Positions 21,943-33,358 of a DNA stretch of 64,000 bases are shown here, in pieces (position 1 is the stretch's first letter; each line of letters opens with the position of its first letter). Source of the DNA: Neoceratodus forsteri (lineage: Eukaryota > Chordata > Ceratodontiformes > Ceratodontidae); contig CM057458.1 in assembly GCA_016271365.2 (NCBI GenBank), forward strand, positions 200,976,501 through 201,040,500, written 5' to 3'. A program made the translations under genes and the position numbers. The notes beneath the pieces were generated by a model, which searched no databases, was not told the origin of the DNA, and saw only the letters and a list, made by a program, of their open reading frames with translations.

Positions 21943-22803
21943 CTAACATATATTCTTGGGGTATTTCTCTTCCCTCTGTCCCCTAGGTTTCTTCACATGC
22001 ACTTCTTGTTCTACCTTGTCTTTGTTTTGTGTAGAGTGTTTAGCCTGTACTGCTTTCCTTTCCTTTTGCCTTCCATGTGCTTTTTGTTTATCTTTCTGCT
22101 TATAGTTTACTTTTCTTTGCTTTCTTTTTATGTCATTCAGACCAACTTTCTTCCTTCTCGTCTCTTTATTGTTACCATTCCCTCTCTTAGACTTACATTT
22201 ATCAACTTTCCCCTCGCTTTCTGGTATACGTATTGGAGAAAAGTCAGGTCTCCTATGTGTCTTTGGTGTCTGGGGTGACCCAAAGTCCTCCCCTGGAGCA
22301 GATACTCTTTCCACATACAAAACAGAGTCAGATGGAGTAGTTGGAAAAGCTTTTTCCAACTTATTTTTTATGGTTTCTAAATTTGCATTATTATGTGCAA
22401 TGTCATAGCTAATATTTTCAATCTCATTCTTGAGCACAATTACCTGCTCCATTAGTAAAACATTTGCAGTATACTGGTGGTTCATACAAGCCACCAAATC
22501 ATCACTAAGACATATTGGTATATATTGTGGGACATTTTTCTTTCTAATATTTTCTATATTTTGGCAAAGTTGATCAGATGTTACATTTTCCCCCTCTATC
22601 TCTCTAGATTTCTCATATTTAGATACTAGACCCTTCATTCCTATAATAGTTTTATGTAGTACAGCATTCACATTCCTCAATTCTGTACCAGGTATTAAGA
22701 GAAGATCATTTGATGCATTATGGTTATGGCTACCAATTTTAAGTTCTCCATTACTGTTTCCAGCTTTGGGTCTAGCCTGGTCTTCTAAGGAACTATCTTG
22801 CAA
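21943..22803 (-). CDS. ORF1-like protein, 286 codons, family not recognised
   Basis: The frame has coding character: a first third with GTELRNVNAVLHKTIIGMKG, a central helix-forming part (ANVLLMEQVIVLKNEIENIS, likely coiled coil), then a very basic C-terminal tail rich in Lys, Arg and Gln (KDKQKAHGRQKERKAVQ). Coiled coil plus basic tail is what LINE ORF1 RNA-binding proteins look like. It lies on the minus strand 1 kb upstream of the 2A-like leader, so I take it as ORF1 of LINE 'B'. I recognise no named domain. Confidence 0.5.
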   Translation of the reverse strand: MQDSSLEDQARPKAGNSNGELKIGSHNHNASNDLLLIPGTELRNVNAVLHKTIIGMKGLVSKYEKSREIEGENVTSDQLCQNIENIRKKNVPQYIPICLSDDLVACMNHQYTANVLLMEQVIVLKNEIENISYDIAHNNANLETIKNKLEKAFPTTPSDSVLYVERVSAPGEDFGSPQTPKTHRRPDFSPIRIPESEGKVDKCKSKRGNGNNKETRRKKVGLNDIKRKQRKVNYKQKDKQKAHGRQKERKAVQAKHSTQNKDKVEQEVHVKKPRGQREEKYPKNIC

Positions 22804-22853
22804 ATACTATTTTCAAAGCATGTGAAATCAGAAGAAGCCTCATAATTGAAGAC

Positions 22854-23267
22854 CTAATTTCCATACATATCTTCCTTTTCATTAATAATTAGCAGGGTGG
22901 AGTTTTGTATTACACAATCCCAGTTTCCAGTTCCATTTGTCTCTTTAGAGAATTCTGAGCTATAAAGGGGGAGCACAGGGGAAAGTTCATAGGTGTCCTC
23001 GAGTGCTGCCTTTCTGCTCTGCTGGACATTGCTTTTATTAGAAGGGTTTTCAAAACCCAAAGGTGTTGAAGTTTTTTCAATTTCCGTTCTCAGCATACAA
23101 GGAACATGATCAGTAATTTTTGTCTGTTTAGTTTTGATAGTTCTATTTTTCCTTTCTTTTTCCTGAACTAATTCCCCTAGTAGAAGTGAAAAACTAGTCT
23201 GCATCTTTCTTTGTAATCTAGTATTAACCATATTAAAGTGTACTGGCACTATAAGTATTTTAGACAA
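22854..23267 (-). pseudogene. N-terminal part of the ORF1-like protein (frameshifted)
   Basis: A 137-codon frame, MVNTRLQRKMQTSFSLLLGE onward, basic and Ser/Thr-rich, ends 50 bases before the 286-codon frame and in a different phase. The two probably were one ORF1 separated by a frameshift near 22830. No known domain. Confidence 0.4.
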
Positions 23268-23269
23268 AT

Positions 23270-25055
23270 CAGAGAATCAATATCAATTAACACCAATGGA
23301 AATCAATTAGCAGCAATAATGGTAGCAAACATCAATGAACAAGGTTCCAGTAACTGTTTTTTCCCAGAGGTCTAAAATAGTATATTAAAAGTGAAAAAGA
23401 AGTAAATGACTAAACCCCTATATCATAAAAAGTTCAAAACTTAATTCAGATGGAGTAGTTGGAGTCTCTTGTATTCTTTATTCTTCCTTTAATTCTTGGT
23501 ATTGCTTCCTCTCAATAGTTAGTTTAAAGTGTGATGCAAGTAACAAAGCACAGAGCAGATGGCGAACAGTTTAACAGCAAACAGTACCTTCTGGTGGCTC
23601 TTCTACTTTTATCACAATGGTATCAAGTTGTTGCTGTATCTCCATGTTGGCACAATAAATGAGAGGATCCAGTTCCCATCGTAATACATGCAAGCACAGA
23701 GATCGATCTCAGTCTCGCAGAGCTGAAAGTATTTAGTCCCATGGTCTCACTCCAATTTGCTTTCCAAGTACAAGCCACTAAAATCAGAAAGAACAACTTA
23801 TTTAGAAGAACATTTTAAAACTGATTATTTGGCTCTTGTATTTTTACCCTTATATCAGCCAAAATAATAAAATTTAAAATTAAAAGCTAGGTTTCTTTAA
23901 AAAATTATACCTGCATAATAAAATAAACTTTAGATAATTGGCTTTGATAATCAGGCAGTAATCAGTTAGTGGTATATTATATATTTTAATAGCTTATGTT
24001 CCAATCACTACTGGAATCCACAGGCACAAAAAGTGTCTCAAGTCTGAGACCAAGCTTGATCCCCTGCAATATTAGTTGTATCCTTTTCACGTTTACCGGA
24101 TATGCAGATATTTGAAATCCCCAGCTGATTCCTTTGTATACTGTGGGCCATGGTTCAGCAAAGCAAAGGGGCCACTATGTAAAACCAAGTCAAAACAGGA
24201 ACTGAAAAAAAGCCACATTTTTTAGCAGCTACATGGATAAAAGGCTTTTTAATACCCACAGATTTTAAAGCAAAGCCATTTGCAGTCTGCATTGAACTTT
24301 AGGCAGCTCAGATCTAATGAATGTGGCATCTGGTGTCCAAAATGGGCAAGATCAGTTTGTGAGTTGTGATGTCTGATGTATATAATACTGGGTCATGTGA
24401 CCAGATTAGCATACGGCACACAATTTTAAACTTGATTTTGGGAGAAAATAGGAAACACAGCCTTAAATATTACCTAATATTATCTAATACTTGTTGAATA
24501 AGTAAAAAAAGTAGTTGCACTTTCCAGTCTATCCAATAGCTCAGTTACATGCAATGAAACACACCAGATGCTATCCTGCAATTTTAACCAGCAGAAAACA
24601 AAAAAGCAGAAAAGCTGCGCACTGAACTATAAACTTAATAAAATTAAAGTCCAATAGAAGTAAACCTTTAAGCATTCCTCTCTTGGAAGGATACTATCCT
24701 GTTTACTCATTTTGACTTGAAATAGGGCAGAACAAAGATATACTATTTCAAGCAGTCTCCAGGGTGCAATGAGCCTTTCTGAAGGACTGAGGTCTCTAGG
24801 CAGAGCCCCGGTCCACCTCAGGGGAATCCCCCAGATGCCACCGGCAGTGGGCCTTCCTTCACCTGCAAAGAAACAAGCACAGCACCAGAAGAATTCTGCA
24901 CAGTGGTAGCTGCATTAAGATGGCCTGGTAAGGAGACAAATGTAGAGGCAGCGGTGGTATACTGTTTATAAAAAAATTTTAAGCAATGTCTCCTTGCTTC
25001 TCTGCCTTACTCCTCGAGGTCAGACAGCACGTAACAAACTCCACTTCAAACAGCC
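23270..25055 (-). other. Probable 5' untranslated region of LINE 'B'
   Basis: About 1.8 kb without convincing ORFs, between the ORF1-like frames and the edge with the plus-strand CR1. The last 450 bases (24600-25055) are more GC-rich, as often seen at LINE 5' ends. The assignment is by position only. Confidence 0.35.
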
Positions 25056-25064
25056 AGGATGGAG

Positions 25065-26500
25065 ATAGCTTGCTACAGAGGCCAGAGCCTCCCAGAACCA
25101 GAGCTTGAGGGGGCACTGAATAATTATTTCAGTTCTGTTTTTACTCAACAAACCCTAACAACAACCAGTAATATACATAAAGAAATAGATCACAAACCTA
25201 TATCCATGGAGGAAGTACAAGAGACCATTAAAGCACTGAAAACAAATTCAGCACCAGGGCCAGATAACATCAACACCAACTTTATCAAAAAAAATTTCAG
25301 ATGATTTATTACTTCCCTTGGCATTACTATTTAATAAATCGTATAGCTCTGGTGAGGAGCCAGAGGATGGGAAAATGGTTGCTGTGATCCCCGTACATTA
25401 AAAAGGGAGCACGAATATGCCTGGAAACTACCGACCAATACGTTTGATGTCTGTGGTCATGAAAATTATGGAAAGAATCTTAAAAAACAGATTGGAAAAT
25501 GAAATAATACCAAAAGGCCTAGGGGATCATACACAGCATGGTTTTATGGCAGGGTGATCCTGCGCTACCAAGCTCATTGCTTTTTATGAAAAAATTTGTG
25601 AAAGTATAGACAGAGGCTTGTCAGTCAACCTGGTCTTATTAGCTTCCAGAAGACATTTTATACTGTTCCACATGAATTATTAACAGAGAAAATGGTACAA
25701 CTAGAACTAAACTCTTATACTCTTGTATGGATTAAACAATGGCTATATAATAGGACACAACAAGTTAAAATACAAAACACAATTTCAAACCAAATTAAAG
25801 TCACTAGCAGTGTGTGAAAGGGATTGGTGTTGGGCTCTGTTCTTTTTAGAATATTTATAAGTGACCTACACACAAATGTTAAAGTGAATCTAAGTAAATT
25901 TGCAGATGACTCAAAGATTAGCACTGAGGTTGATACAGAAGCTAAAATCAATATCCTGGAAAGGGATTTATTACACAGAGAAAACTGGGCCCTAAATAAC
26001 AAAATGGCCTTCAACGTTGAAAAATGTTGTTATTCATCTAGGAAGGAAAAACACTATGCACAACTATGTACTAAATGGTATTACAATTAAAAAGGTTACC
26101 TCAGAAACAGACCTGGGGGTAGTGATCAATAAAGATCTATCCATGGGAGACCATCGCAGGAAGGTTCCACTAACATCAAACAGACTGTTAAGATCTATCA
26201 GGAAGGCATTTATTACTAGAACAGCAGCATGTATTGTCTCCTTATATAAGGCATTTATTACTAGAACAGCAGCATGTTTTGTCCCCTTATATAAGGCATT
26301 TGTCCTTCCACATCTCAACTATGCTGCTTCCTTCTGAGCACCATTTTTAAAGAAGGACATAAAGATACTTGATGTTGTACAGAGAGGAGCAACTAAGATG
26401 GTCACCAGGGTCAAAACACTTCCATATACAGAGAGACTGAGAAAATTAAATTAGTATGACCTACAGTTACGTAGGGATAGAGGTGATATCCTAATGCTGT
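25065..26500 (+). pseudogene. CR1 copy F reverse transcriptase remnant
   Basis: Blocks in order: ALKTNSAPGPDNINTNFIKK (25230s), PGNYRPIRLMSV, HGFMAG, then VFRIFISDL, KFADDSKIS (the FADD box, intact; near 25898-25910), and TDLGVVINKDLSMGDH (26110s). A 66-bp stretch with ATAAGGCATTTATTACTAGA is duplicated in tandem at about 26205-26300, inserting an extra repeat in the thumb. Stops and frameshifts are frequent. Confidence 0.83.
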
Positions 26501-26833
26501 TTAATGTACTTCATGATACATAATTAAGTAAGTTTGTAATTTAACCCCAGCTATAAAACCTCCAAATATCAGGTGTGATAACAAACAACTGTATGTACAG
26601 AGAGCTCTGACTCATAAAAGGTAGTTTTAATTTACCATAAGGATATGTAAAATTTGGAATGCTCTTACGTAACATATAGTAGACATAAATGATTTTACAA
26701 GGTTTAAAAACCAACTAGACAAGTACCTCTTTGGAGATAAATAACATCCCACACAGGTGTGGGGAAGGCAGTCCAGATGGGCCTTGAGCCTACTTTTGCC
26801 TTTATACCTACTGAGTAATACATACATACATAA
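25065..26833 (+). mobile_element. Decayed CR1-like LINE, RT to 3' end (copy F)
   Basis: Reads from the pre-RT region (EGALNNYFSSVFTQ) through the RT to a 3' end with AGTCCAGATGGGCCTTGAGC and a CATACATACATA tail, different from the TTTCTATG tails of the other CR1 copies. It therefore belongs to a separate and older subfamily. The left edge abuts the 5' side of LINE 'B'. Confidence 0.85.
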
Positions 26834-27560
26834 CTAAAAATACATTCTTACTAACTAACTAGGCTCAATAGTTTCACTATCAAACATTGTGTTTTCTGAA
26901 TTTTTTTTTTGCCAGCTGTCATGGTATATCTAGTTTAGTTTTTGAATCTGCAGAAATCTTATGACACATTTATATCAAATGATATTGCAGGTAGAAACTC
27001 TCTAATCAATATTCCCACACCATCATTTGTGACACAATGTGGCATGTCCTCTCACACTAGTGTTCAAAAGCCTTCTTGCTGTTGACAGGTTGTACACAAG
27101 CCAGCTGTAGATTTTTGCTACTCTCCTTCCCTGGTATTTATACCTTTGCATAGTGTTATAGGTTAGCATCATGTTTTACATTTCAAAGACTCAGGGTTAT
27201 AGGAGCAACTCAGAACAAGCAAGTGGCTTCAGTGAGAAAAGAAAAGTCAAAGTAAACTGGCTGCATCAGCATAACAACATCAGCTCTTCTTCTGATGATC
27301 TCCTTTAAATTCTCAGGGTTTGCTGTAGTATTGACAGCAGCAGACCAGGTGTTATTCAAGGCTTATACTATACTGTACTTCAGTCCTAATTCACTGTGTA
27401 GATGCCAGTACTCTACTAACAGTATGATCTGCAATATCATGATGTCACAAATCAGCATCGTATAGAACTTTATAGACAGGTGGCCATCAAGGCAAACTAC
27501 ACGGTAGCCGAACTGAACAAAAGAGGGCTCCCATACAAAAATTGTCAGTTTTTACATATT
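26834..27560. other. No recognised feature
   Basis: AT-rich unique-looking sequence without ORFs or clear repeats. Confidence 0.4.
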
Positions 27561-27563
27561 ATT

Positions 27564-27774
27564 TATTCAAGTAATGAAACACCACAATAAAAAAGTTATT
27601 TTTCAAAAAAATAAGTCAATTTAAAAAATCCCCCAGTGGAAGCATCAGAACAAAGTGAAACAACAGGACGTCACATTGCATGTCTGGCTGTAGCTCTGTT
27701 GCATCACAGCATGGTGTTTTAAAACTGCTCCATTATTAACAATAACTTTTTTGAGGTGTTTCATTACTTGAATA
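27564..27774. mobile_element. MITE-like foldback element
   Basis: Terminal inverted repeats of about 33 bp: TATTCAAGTAATGAAACACC at 27564 and its reverse complement ending at 27774, followed inward by AAAAAAGTTATT on both sides. The 210-bp body has no ORF, so it is a non-autonomous DNA element. Confidence 0.75.
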
Positions 27775-28446
27775 ACAACTTGAGTTAATGATATATATAC
27801 CTGGCAATTGCTCTGCAAGAACCTTCTTTTGTTCATTGGTGTTTGAACCTGTGGGTCCAAGCTGTCACCACGAGTACTGTTTGGAGTTCTGTTAAGTCCC
27901 TCTGTGGATCGGCATTTGGTGGCCCAAACAGATAGTTTTGTTTTGCCCTAATTATCAAAATCAAAACATAAGACACTCTGGGATCAATGCAAAATCATAG
28001 CTGGTGGCATGGCAAACACTGGGCCCATTGCACTGCCACCAATGTCTGCGATAAGCAAATGTCTTTGGTTGGGAGGACTATTCCCCTCAGTTAAATCCGA
28101 ATGCAGTCAGTTGGCTAAATGTTACTGGGCACAAACAAGGTTTATACCCATTAATACGCTAGCTTGTGAAATCCATGGTGATCTGCATATGGCATGACAC
28201 AAGTGACAGAGTGCTATGCCATGCTCACAACTGCAGGGACAATGTGTTACCACCATATTTTTACACCCACCCACTCTTTTGACCCTGACCTTTAGGCCTC
28301 CATCTCAGACTTGGAACACATAATTTAAAGTGGAAAATTCATAGACCGTGCCCACTATAGTTTGAAAGGCCATGAAAAGACCCTCTAAATGATGTATTAA
28401 GCTCATTTGTAATTGGCAGCAGTTAAAAGATATTGCTGATTACGTC
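27775..28446. other. No recognised feature
   Basis: No ORF or repeat recognised up to the start of the Penelope-type inverted arm. Confidence 0.4.
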
Positions 28447-28928
28447 TGTAAAAACCAACAGACCTTGCACACTCACACATCCATAAAATATGGATGAACT
28501 CCACATAAATGTAGTATAAGAAATATTTTATTTACTTATATTTCAACAAAGTGCAACAAGCTCTAGATGCAACCCATCATATCCTCCACAAAGATCCCCA
28601 ACACATTTTGTACCTGCCCAGGTACTTTTCTCAAGAGGAATAAAGATGGCCACTTAGGTGCACTAGTTAAATTGCATAGTGAGCATGACATCACAAAATC
28701 ATGTGACATGTAAATTAGTTTAAAGTAATAATACCAAAAATCAAAACGTTATTATAAAAAAACAGATATCAATAATTAATACTTACTATACAAAAAATCC
28801 TAACTACATAAACCCTTAATATAAAAACATTTAAAAGTTTCCAATAAATAGCTGCCAAACAATAGCATGTCAGTGAGACCTGGTTCGATTCCCGCCACTC
28901 TGATTTGAAACACAGCATAATATGTATA
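28447..28928 (-). repeat. Left inverted arm of the Penelope-like element, outer piece
   Basis: The reverse complement matches 52436-52744 (TGTCACATGATTTTGTGATG, then GATGTCATGCTCACTAT, then TGTTGGGGA.CTTTGTGGAGG) and 43045-43160 (CACTCTGAT and TTAATAT blocks). It stops at ...TAATATGTATA, where CR1 'E' starts. Confidence 0.8.
28882..28892 (+). other. tRNA B-box-like sequence
   Basis: GGTTCGATTCC is an exact match to the pol III internal B-box consensus. It lies in the Penelope-type left arm. The mirror site in the right arm (about 43065-43080) has GGTTTAGTTCC on the minus strand. I see no A box or cloverleaf, so it is not a tRNA gene. Confidence 0.35.
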
Positions 28929-28934
28929 GTGCAA

Positions 28935-29800
28935 TGCTGCCCTATCTGCAGGCACCTCTCTGGGCTGAGGGAGGAGGTTGACTGTCTCTGAGCAGAATTG
29001 GCCAAGCTGAAGGCAGCATCCACCCCCACCCAGAGAACACCGGGTCTACAACCTGTACCTCGAAGGATGCCAGGGAGGAGGAGTAATTAGACTATGGTGG
29101 GCTTAGGGAGGTTGAGGGAGGGGGTCATAAGCACATTCCCCAACCAGTCCTACTTAGTAACTCCTACACTGTTTTGGAGGTTCAGCAAAGCCCCACTCAG
29201 GAACCTGAGGCTGGGACCAGGGAGGATGGGAGGGTCCTCCAGGATGCAGCCCCAGGAAAGGGATGCAGGGGACCCTGGAGGAGGGGGAAAGCTTCTCTTA
29301 GTGGAGGAATCTGTTGTCCGGGGACTGGAGTTTGGGATACCTAGCAGGGGAGAGAGGGAGGTCAAGTGCCTCTCAGAAAGTGCTGCATGGAGGAATGTGA
29401 AGCAGATCTATAGGATCGCTATGGCAATAGCTAGAAGGGAGCAGCTGGATGTCATTGTCTACCTGGGGACCAATGACCTGTCCAGAAGAAGGGTGGAGTT
29501 AGCCAGAGTCCAGGAGGATTCCAGGAAGCTGGGGGGAACTGGAAATAGATAGCATGCTCCATATTATTCTCAGAGGTGCTACCTGTCCAGGGAACAGGGG
29601 AATCTAGGGCACTTCACATCTGTACCTTCAAGTCCTGGCTGAAGGATTGGTGTGGAAGGGAGGGTTTTGGCTTCATAGAGGACTGGAGCCTGACCTGGGA
29701 AGATGCAAGCTTATAAATGGAGGACAGCCTGCATTTGTCCAAGAAGGGAACCTGGGTCCTTTGTGAGAAGTTTAAATGCTTCACTTGTGAGCATTTAAAC
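28935..29800 (+). pseudogene. CR1 'E' ORF1 with SGNH esterase-like domain
   Basis: Starts with a Cys-containing and heptad region (CCPICRHLSGLREEVDCL, then AELAKLKAA). The domain follows: LLLVEESVVRGLEFG, with the Ser of the nucleophile block but Glu-Glu in place of Gly-Asp; IVYLGTNDLSRRRVE, the GxND block; and, after a frame break near 29550, DSLHLSKKGTWVL (about 29720-29760), the D-x-x-H catalytic pair. CR1 ORF1 esterases are an established family; their role in retrotransposition is not settled. Stops at about 29551 and upstream of 29094 break it. Confidence 0.75.
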
Positions 29801-29868
29801 TGGTCAGGGGGGAGAGCCAGGATTGTCAGAAGGCTTAGGACCCCCCCCATGGGAACATGTAGGAACAT

Positions 29869-29875
29869 AAGTTGA
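29869..29875. repeat. Target duplication left of LINE 'D'
   Basis: AAGTTGA here is repeated at 33359-33365 after the AAATA-rich tail of 'D'. The following base differs (T against C), so the duplication is 7 bp. Confidence 0.6.
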
Positions 29876-32800
29876 TATGATAAGCAAGATATGCTCCACC
29901 ATTAGCAGAAACCTCTCAGTCAGGAAAATAATATTCATGCTTCTTCTTCTATCAGGTAACATCCATGCCAATCCTGGCCCACCACCAGTGTCAAACACAG
30001 GGGGTAACATGAGTAAAGGCCTGAAAGTAGCTGCACTGAACATCTGCAGCCTCACAGCAAAGGTTTGACCTACTCCAAGCATGGATGTCCCACCATGTAC
30101 CTGACATTCTCTATCTGACAGAGACCTGGCTGTCAAGTAAGATAAAAGACAATGAAGTGATGCTCCCGGGATATCAAACATTCAGGAAAGACAGGTGTGG
30201 CAAGAGAGACGGAGGAGTCCTTATCTATGCCAGAGATTACCTATGCTGCTTGGTCATCCCTGTTACCAGGGTCGAGGATGATTATGAACTAATAGCAATA
30301 AAAGCACAGGTAACGGCAAATCTCTAATCTTAGCCTCGGTTTATCTTCCACCCATTAAAGCCAGGGATGGCTTCCCAAAAATACTGGATACAGTTGCTAC
30401 CCTTCCTAAGAGCACAGAGCTTCTCATAACAGGTGACTGTAACATCAACTGGGAGGGCAGGGAATCCACTCCTTTCAAAGACACGGCCACTACTTCCAAC
30501 CTGACCCAACTTGTAGACAGCCCAACAAGGCGGAACTACAAAACAGGAAAAGACACCCTCCTCAATTGGCTCCTTTTGAGTTCCCCTTCTCGGATCTCTG
30601 AGCTTAATGTCCTGCCTGACACCTTAAGTGATCACTCCCCAGTCACTTTCACATGGTCAAGCAAATTGAGCAAGCCCCCACCTATCATAATTAATAGTAG
30701 GGTCTTGGGGAAGGGCAAGCTTAGGGCCCTCTTCTCTGCCCTCTCCCAGCATGACTGGTCCCCCATTGATCATGTGCCTAACATTGACCAGGCCCTAAGT
30801 TTCTTTATAGAGGGCTTCAACAACATTTGTGATAGCTTTGCACCACTGAGGAAAAGAAAAATTCAGGGTCAAGTTAATGGCTGGATCACAGGGGATCTCC
30901 TCACCCAGATGAAGGAAAGGGACAACCTTTGGGAAAAAGCCAGGTCCTCTCACAGCAAACACAACTTCCAGTGTTATAGAGCTGCAAGAAACCACTGCAC
31001 CAACCTTATCCACCAAGCAAAAGCCAACTTCCACAAGGAGCAGCTTAATAAAACTTGGGGCAATGGGAAGAGTTTTTGGGAGAACATCAAAAACCTTCTT
31101 GGGAAGGATGAGAAGAAGATCCCCGCTAGCTCAAAATCAACAACGCCACCATTACTGACCCACGGCACATCGCGGATTCTCTCAACACAGCATTTACTGA
31201 CCTGACTGAAGTGCTACCTCCCGAATACCTGCACCCTGCTGGGGAACAAACCAACTGCATGCCTCAAGGGAGCTCAACCCCTGTCTTCTACTTCAAAAAA
31301 ATGTGAGTGAAGGAGGCTTACAAACACATAAAAAAAATACTAGGCAAGACCAGAATGGGGAGGGATGGAATCGATATGAAACTCCTATCCCTACCACTGG
31401 ATGTCATCATCGTGCCAGTTACAAAACTATTTAACAAATTGCTGGCTCTTACACAATTCCCGGGGATCTGGAAACAGGCTCTCATGACGCCAGTGCACAA
31501 GAATAGTGATATGACATACACTGCCAATTGCAGGCCAATATCCATCCTCGCTTCCTTATCTAAAGCCCTGGAAAAGATTGTGGCCACCCAACTTACAGTT
31601 TACCTCAACAAATACAACCTATTATGTCCCAGCCAACATGGCTTCAGGCAGAATCATAGTACCTCCACTGCATTGCTGGACTACACTGACTACTTGCACA
31701 AGGCACTAGATGAAGGAAAACTGGTGAGATCAGTCTTCATAGACCTCACAAAAGCCTTCAACACTGTCAATCACTCTCTCCTCCTGACTCAACTACAGAA
31801 CCTGGGGGTTGCAACCACTGTTGTCTGCTGGTTCAAGGACTACCTAACACACAGAAATCAACATGTAAAAATTGGGCACACAGTATCAAGCTCCAACGAG
31901 GTATCTTTAGGTGTCTCACAGGGGTCAATACTGAGGCCCTTACTATTCAGCCTCTTCCTAAAGAATCTTCCTGAAGCCTGTGGCACTAAACTGATACTTT
32001 ACACAGACAATGCTGTACTTCTCACCAGCAGTTCATCAATAGTCGCCCTCCACTCCGAGCTGCAGGAATCCTTCTACAAGCTGGAAGACTGGTTCTGTAG
32101 CCATAAGCCGTAAACTTCTATTAAACTACAAAAAGACCAAGGTGATGCTCACAGCCAGCCCACAGCACAAAAAGAAGCTCCTTCCCCTCACCATCTCCAA
32201 TAAAGTCAGTGAGCCGCTAAAACAAGTTCACTCCTTCAAGTACCTGGGGGTGACCATGGATGACTCCCTCACTTTCACCCAACACATCGACACAGTGGTA
32301 AAGGCAGTGAACACTAAGCTGGGTGTATTCTATAGGCATAAAAAGTATCTCACTCCAGAGGCCCTCCATCTCTCAGTCTGTAGCTGCATCCTTTCTACCA
32401 TCGACTATGGATTGGTGGTCTATGGTGCAGCAACAGACACTGCACTAAAAAGGATTCACATTGCACTCAACAAGGCATGTAGGCTCACAATGGCTGCAGA
32501 TCGAAATACCCACACCTGCTCCTTATACGAGCAGACCAGTTGGCTGCCACTAAAGAACAGGATTATATTCCAAACACGTCTCCTTGGAAAAAAAGTGCTA
32601 ATGAGTAAAACCCACCCAGTGAATTTCTAGCATTCTAACACAAAGTGCTACCAGCTATACCACCAGAGGCAGGATGAGGGGGGGGCCCTATCAACACCTT
32701 TCCATTGAACTGTGCAGGGACAGTGTGCTTTCAGCTATAGGGCCTCCCAATGGCTTAATGAAATCCCAGTGCACATTCTAAACTCCCAATGCATCTCGCA

Positions 32801-33358
32801 ATTCAAAAATGGCCTAAGACAACACCTTCTTACTAGGACAGTTTGTGACTGCCACTAGGACTCTAACACCCATAATGCCCACTCACCCACACTCTCCTTC
32901 CCCTTCTTTTTATCCCCACTCTTCCCCCTTGCCCTATCACTCTGTCTTCCTCTCCCCCTGTGCCTTTTCCCCCACTGGATCAACCTAACCAACCTACTAC
33001 CACTACGTCCCAACCTCCTGGACAAAGCCACTTCTTTTGGCCGCCCACTTCCCCCAGTCTCCCCTCCCCCTCACCTTGACTCTTCCTCGGACTCTCACAC
33101 TAGATGTCACACCTCTTTATCTCCTTCGCTACATACAAACACTGTCCTTTACCCAAGTTGAATGCTCTTGATGCTGTACTATCATCATTGGTACTATGAA
33201 TGACATTGTAACCTTATTGTATACTAGCTACCCACTATTTGAGTATTGTATATAAACTGTTTACTATTGTTGTCATTGTCACTGTTTGATATGGAACCGG
33301 TGTAAAAGAGCTCTGAGCTCAAAGGTATGATCTGAATCCCTAAATAAATAAATAAAAT
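29876..33358 (+). mobile_element. LINE 'D' (L2-like), inserted between CR1 'E' ORF1 and ORF2
   Basis: 3.48 kb, beginning almost exactly at an ORF2 ATG (29877) and ending with GAGCTCAAAGGT and the tail AAATAAATAAATAAA. It has the same domain order and 3' hairpin-like end as LINE 'C', so it is a sister family. The 5' UTR is absent, so it is probably 5'-truncated. CR1 'E' sequence resumes after the 7-bp target duplication. Confidence 0.85.
29877..32640 (+). pseudogene. LINE 'D' ORF2: 2A-like leader, endonuclease, reverse transcriptase
   Basis: The first frame has IIFMLLLLSGNIHANPGP (2A-like block at 29955-29981), then VAALNICSL, the endonuclease start. Next come YLTETWLSSK and GGVLIYARD (30085-30327), VTGDCNINWEG near 30430, LSDHSPVTFTW (30576 frame) and KERDNLWEKARSS. 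The RT frame 31307-32113 has CRPISILASLSKALEK, HGFRQNHSTSTALLD, SVFIDLTKAFNTV (second Asp changed to Asn), GVSQGSILRPLLF (Pro replaced by Ser) and YTDNAV where YADD is expected. 32142-32630 holds YLGVTMDDS and DYGLVVYGAA. Catalytic changes and frameshifts make it inactive. Confidence 0.88.

Larger units (their letters stand above)
12650..25055 (-). mobile_element. LINE 'B' (CR1/L2 group), split by LINE 'C'
   Basis: The 3' part (15697-12650) holds endonuclease, RT and 3' UTR. The 5' part (25055-20649) holds a likely 5' UTR, ORF1-like frames and an ORF2 leader with a 2A-like motif. I join them because the leader frame ends on a codon boundary at 20649 and the endonuclease frame restarts on a codon boundary at 15697, in phase, with LINE 'C' exactly between. 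Without 'C' the element is about 7.5 kb, a normal full length. The assignment of 21.5-25.05 kb to 'B' is inferred from position only. Confidence 0.65.

Noticed and set aside
22854..23267. Host nuclear protein with basic regions
   Set aside because: No exon-like structure or splice sites seen, and position and strand fit ORF1 of the adjacent LINE. I could not exclude a processed host pseudogene.
28860..28905. tRNA gene
   Set aside because: Only a B-box match; no A box, no acceptor stem and no anticodon arm could be drawn.
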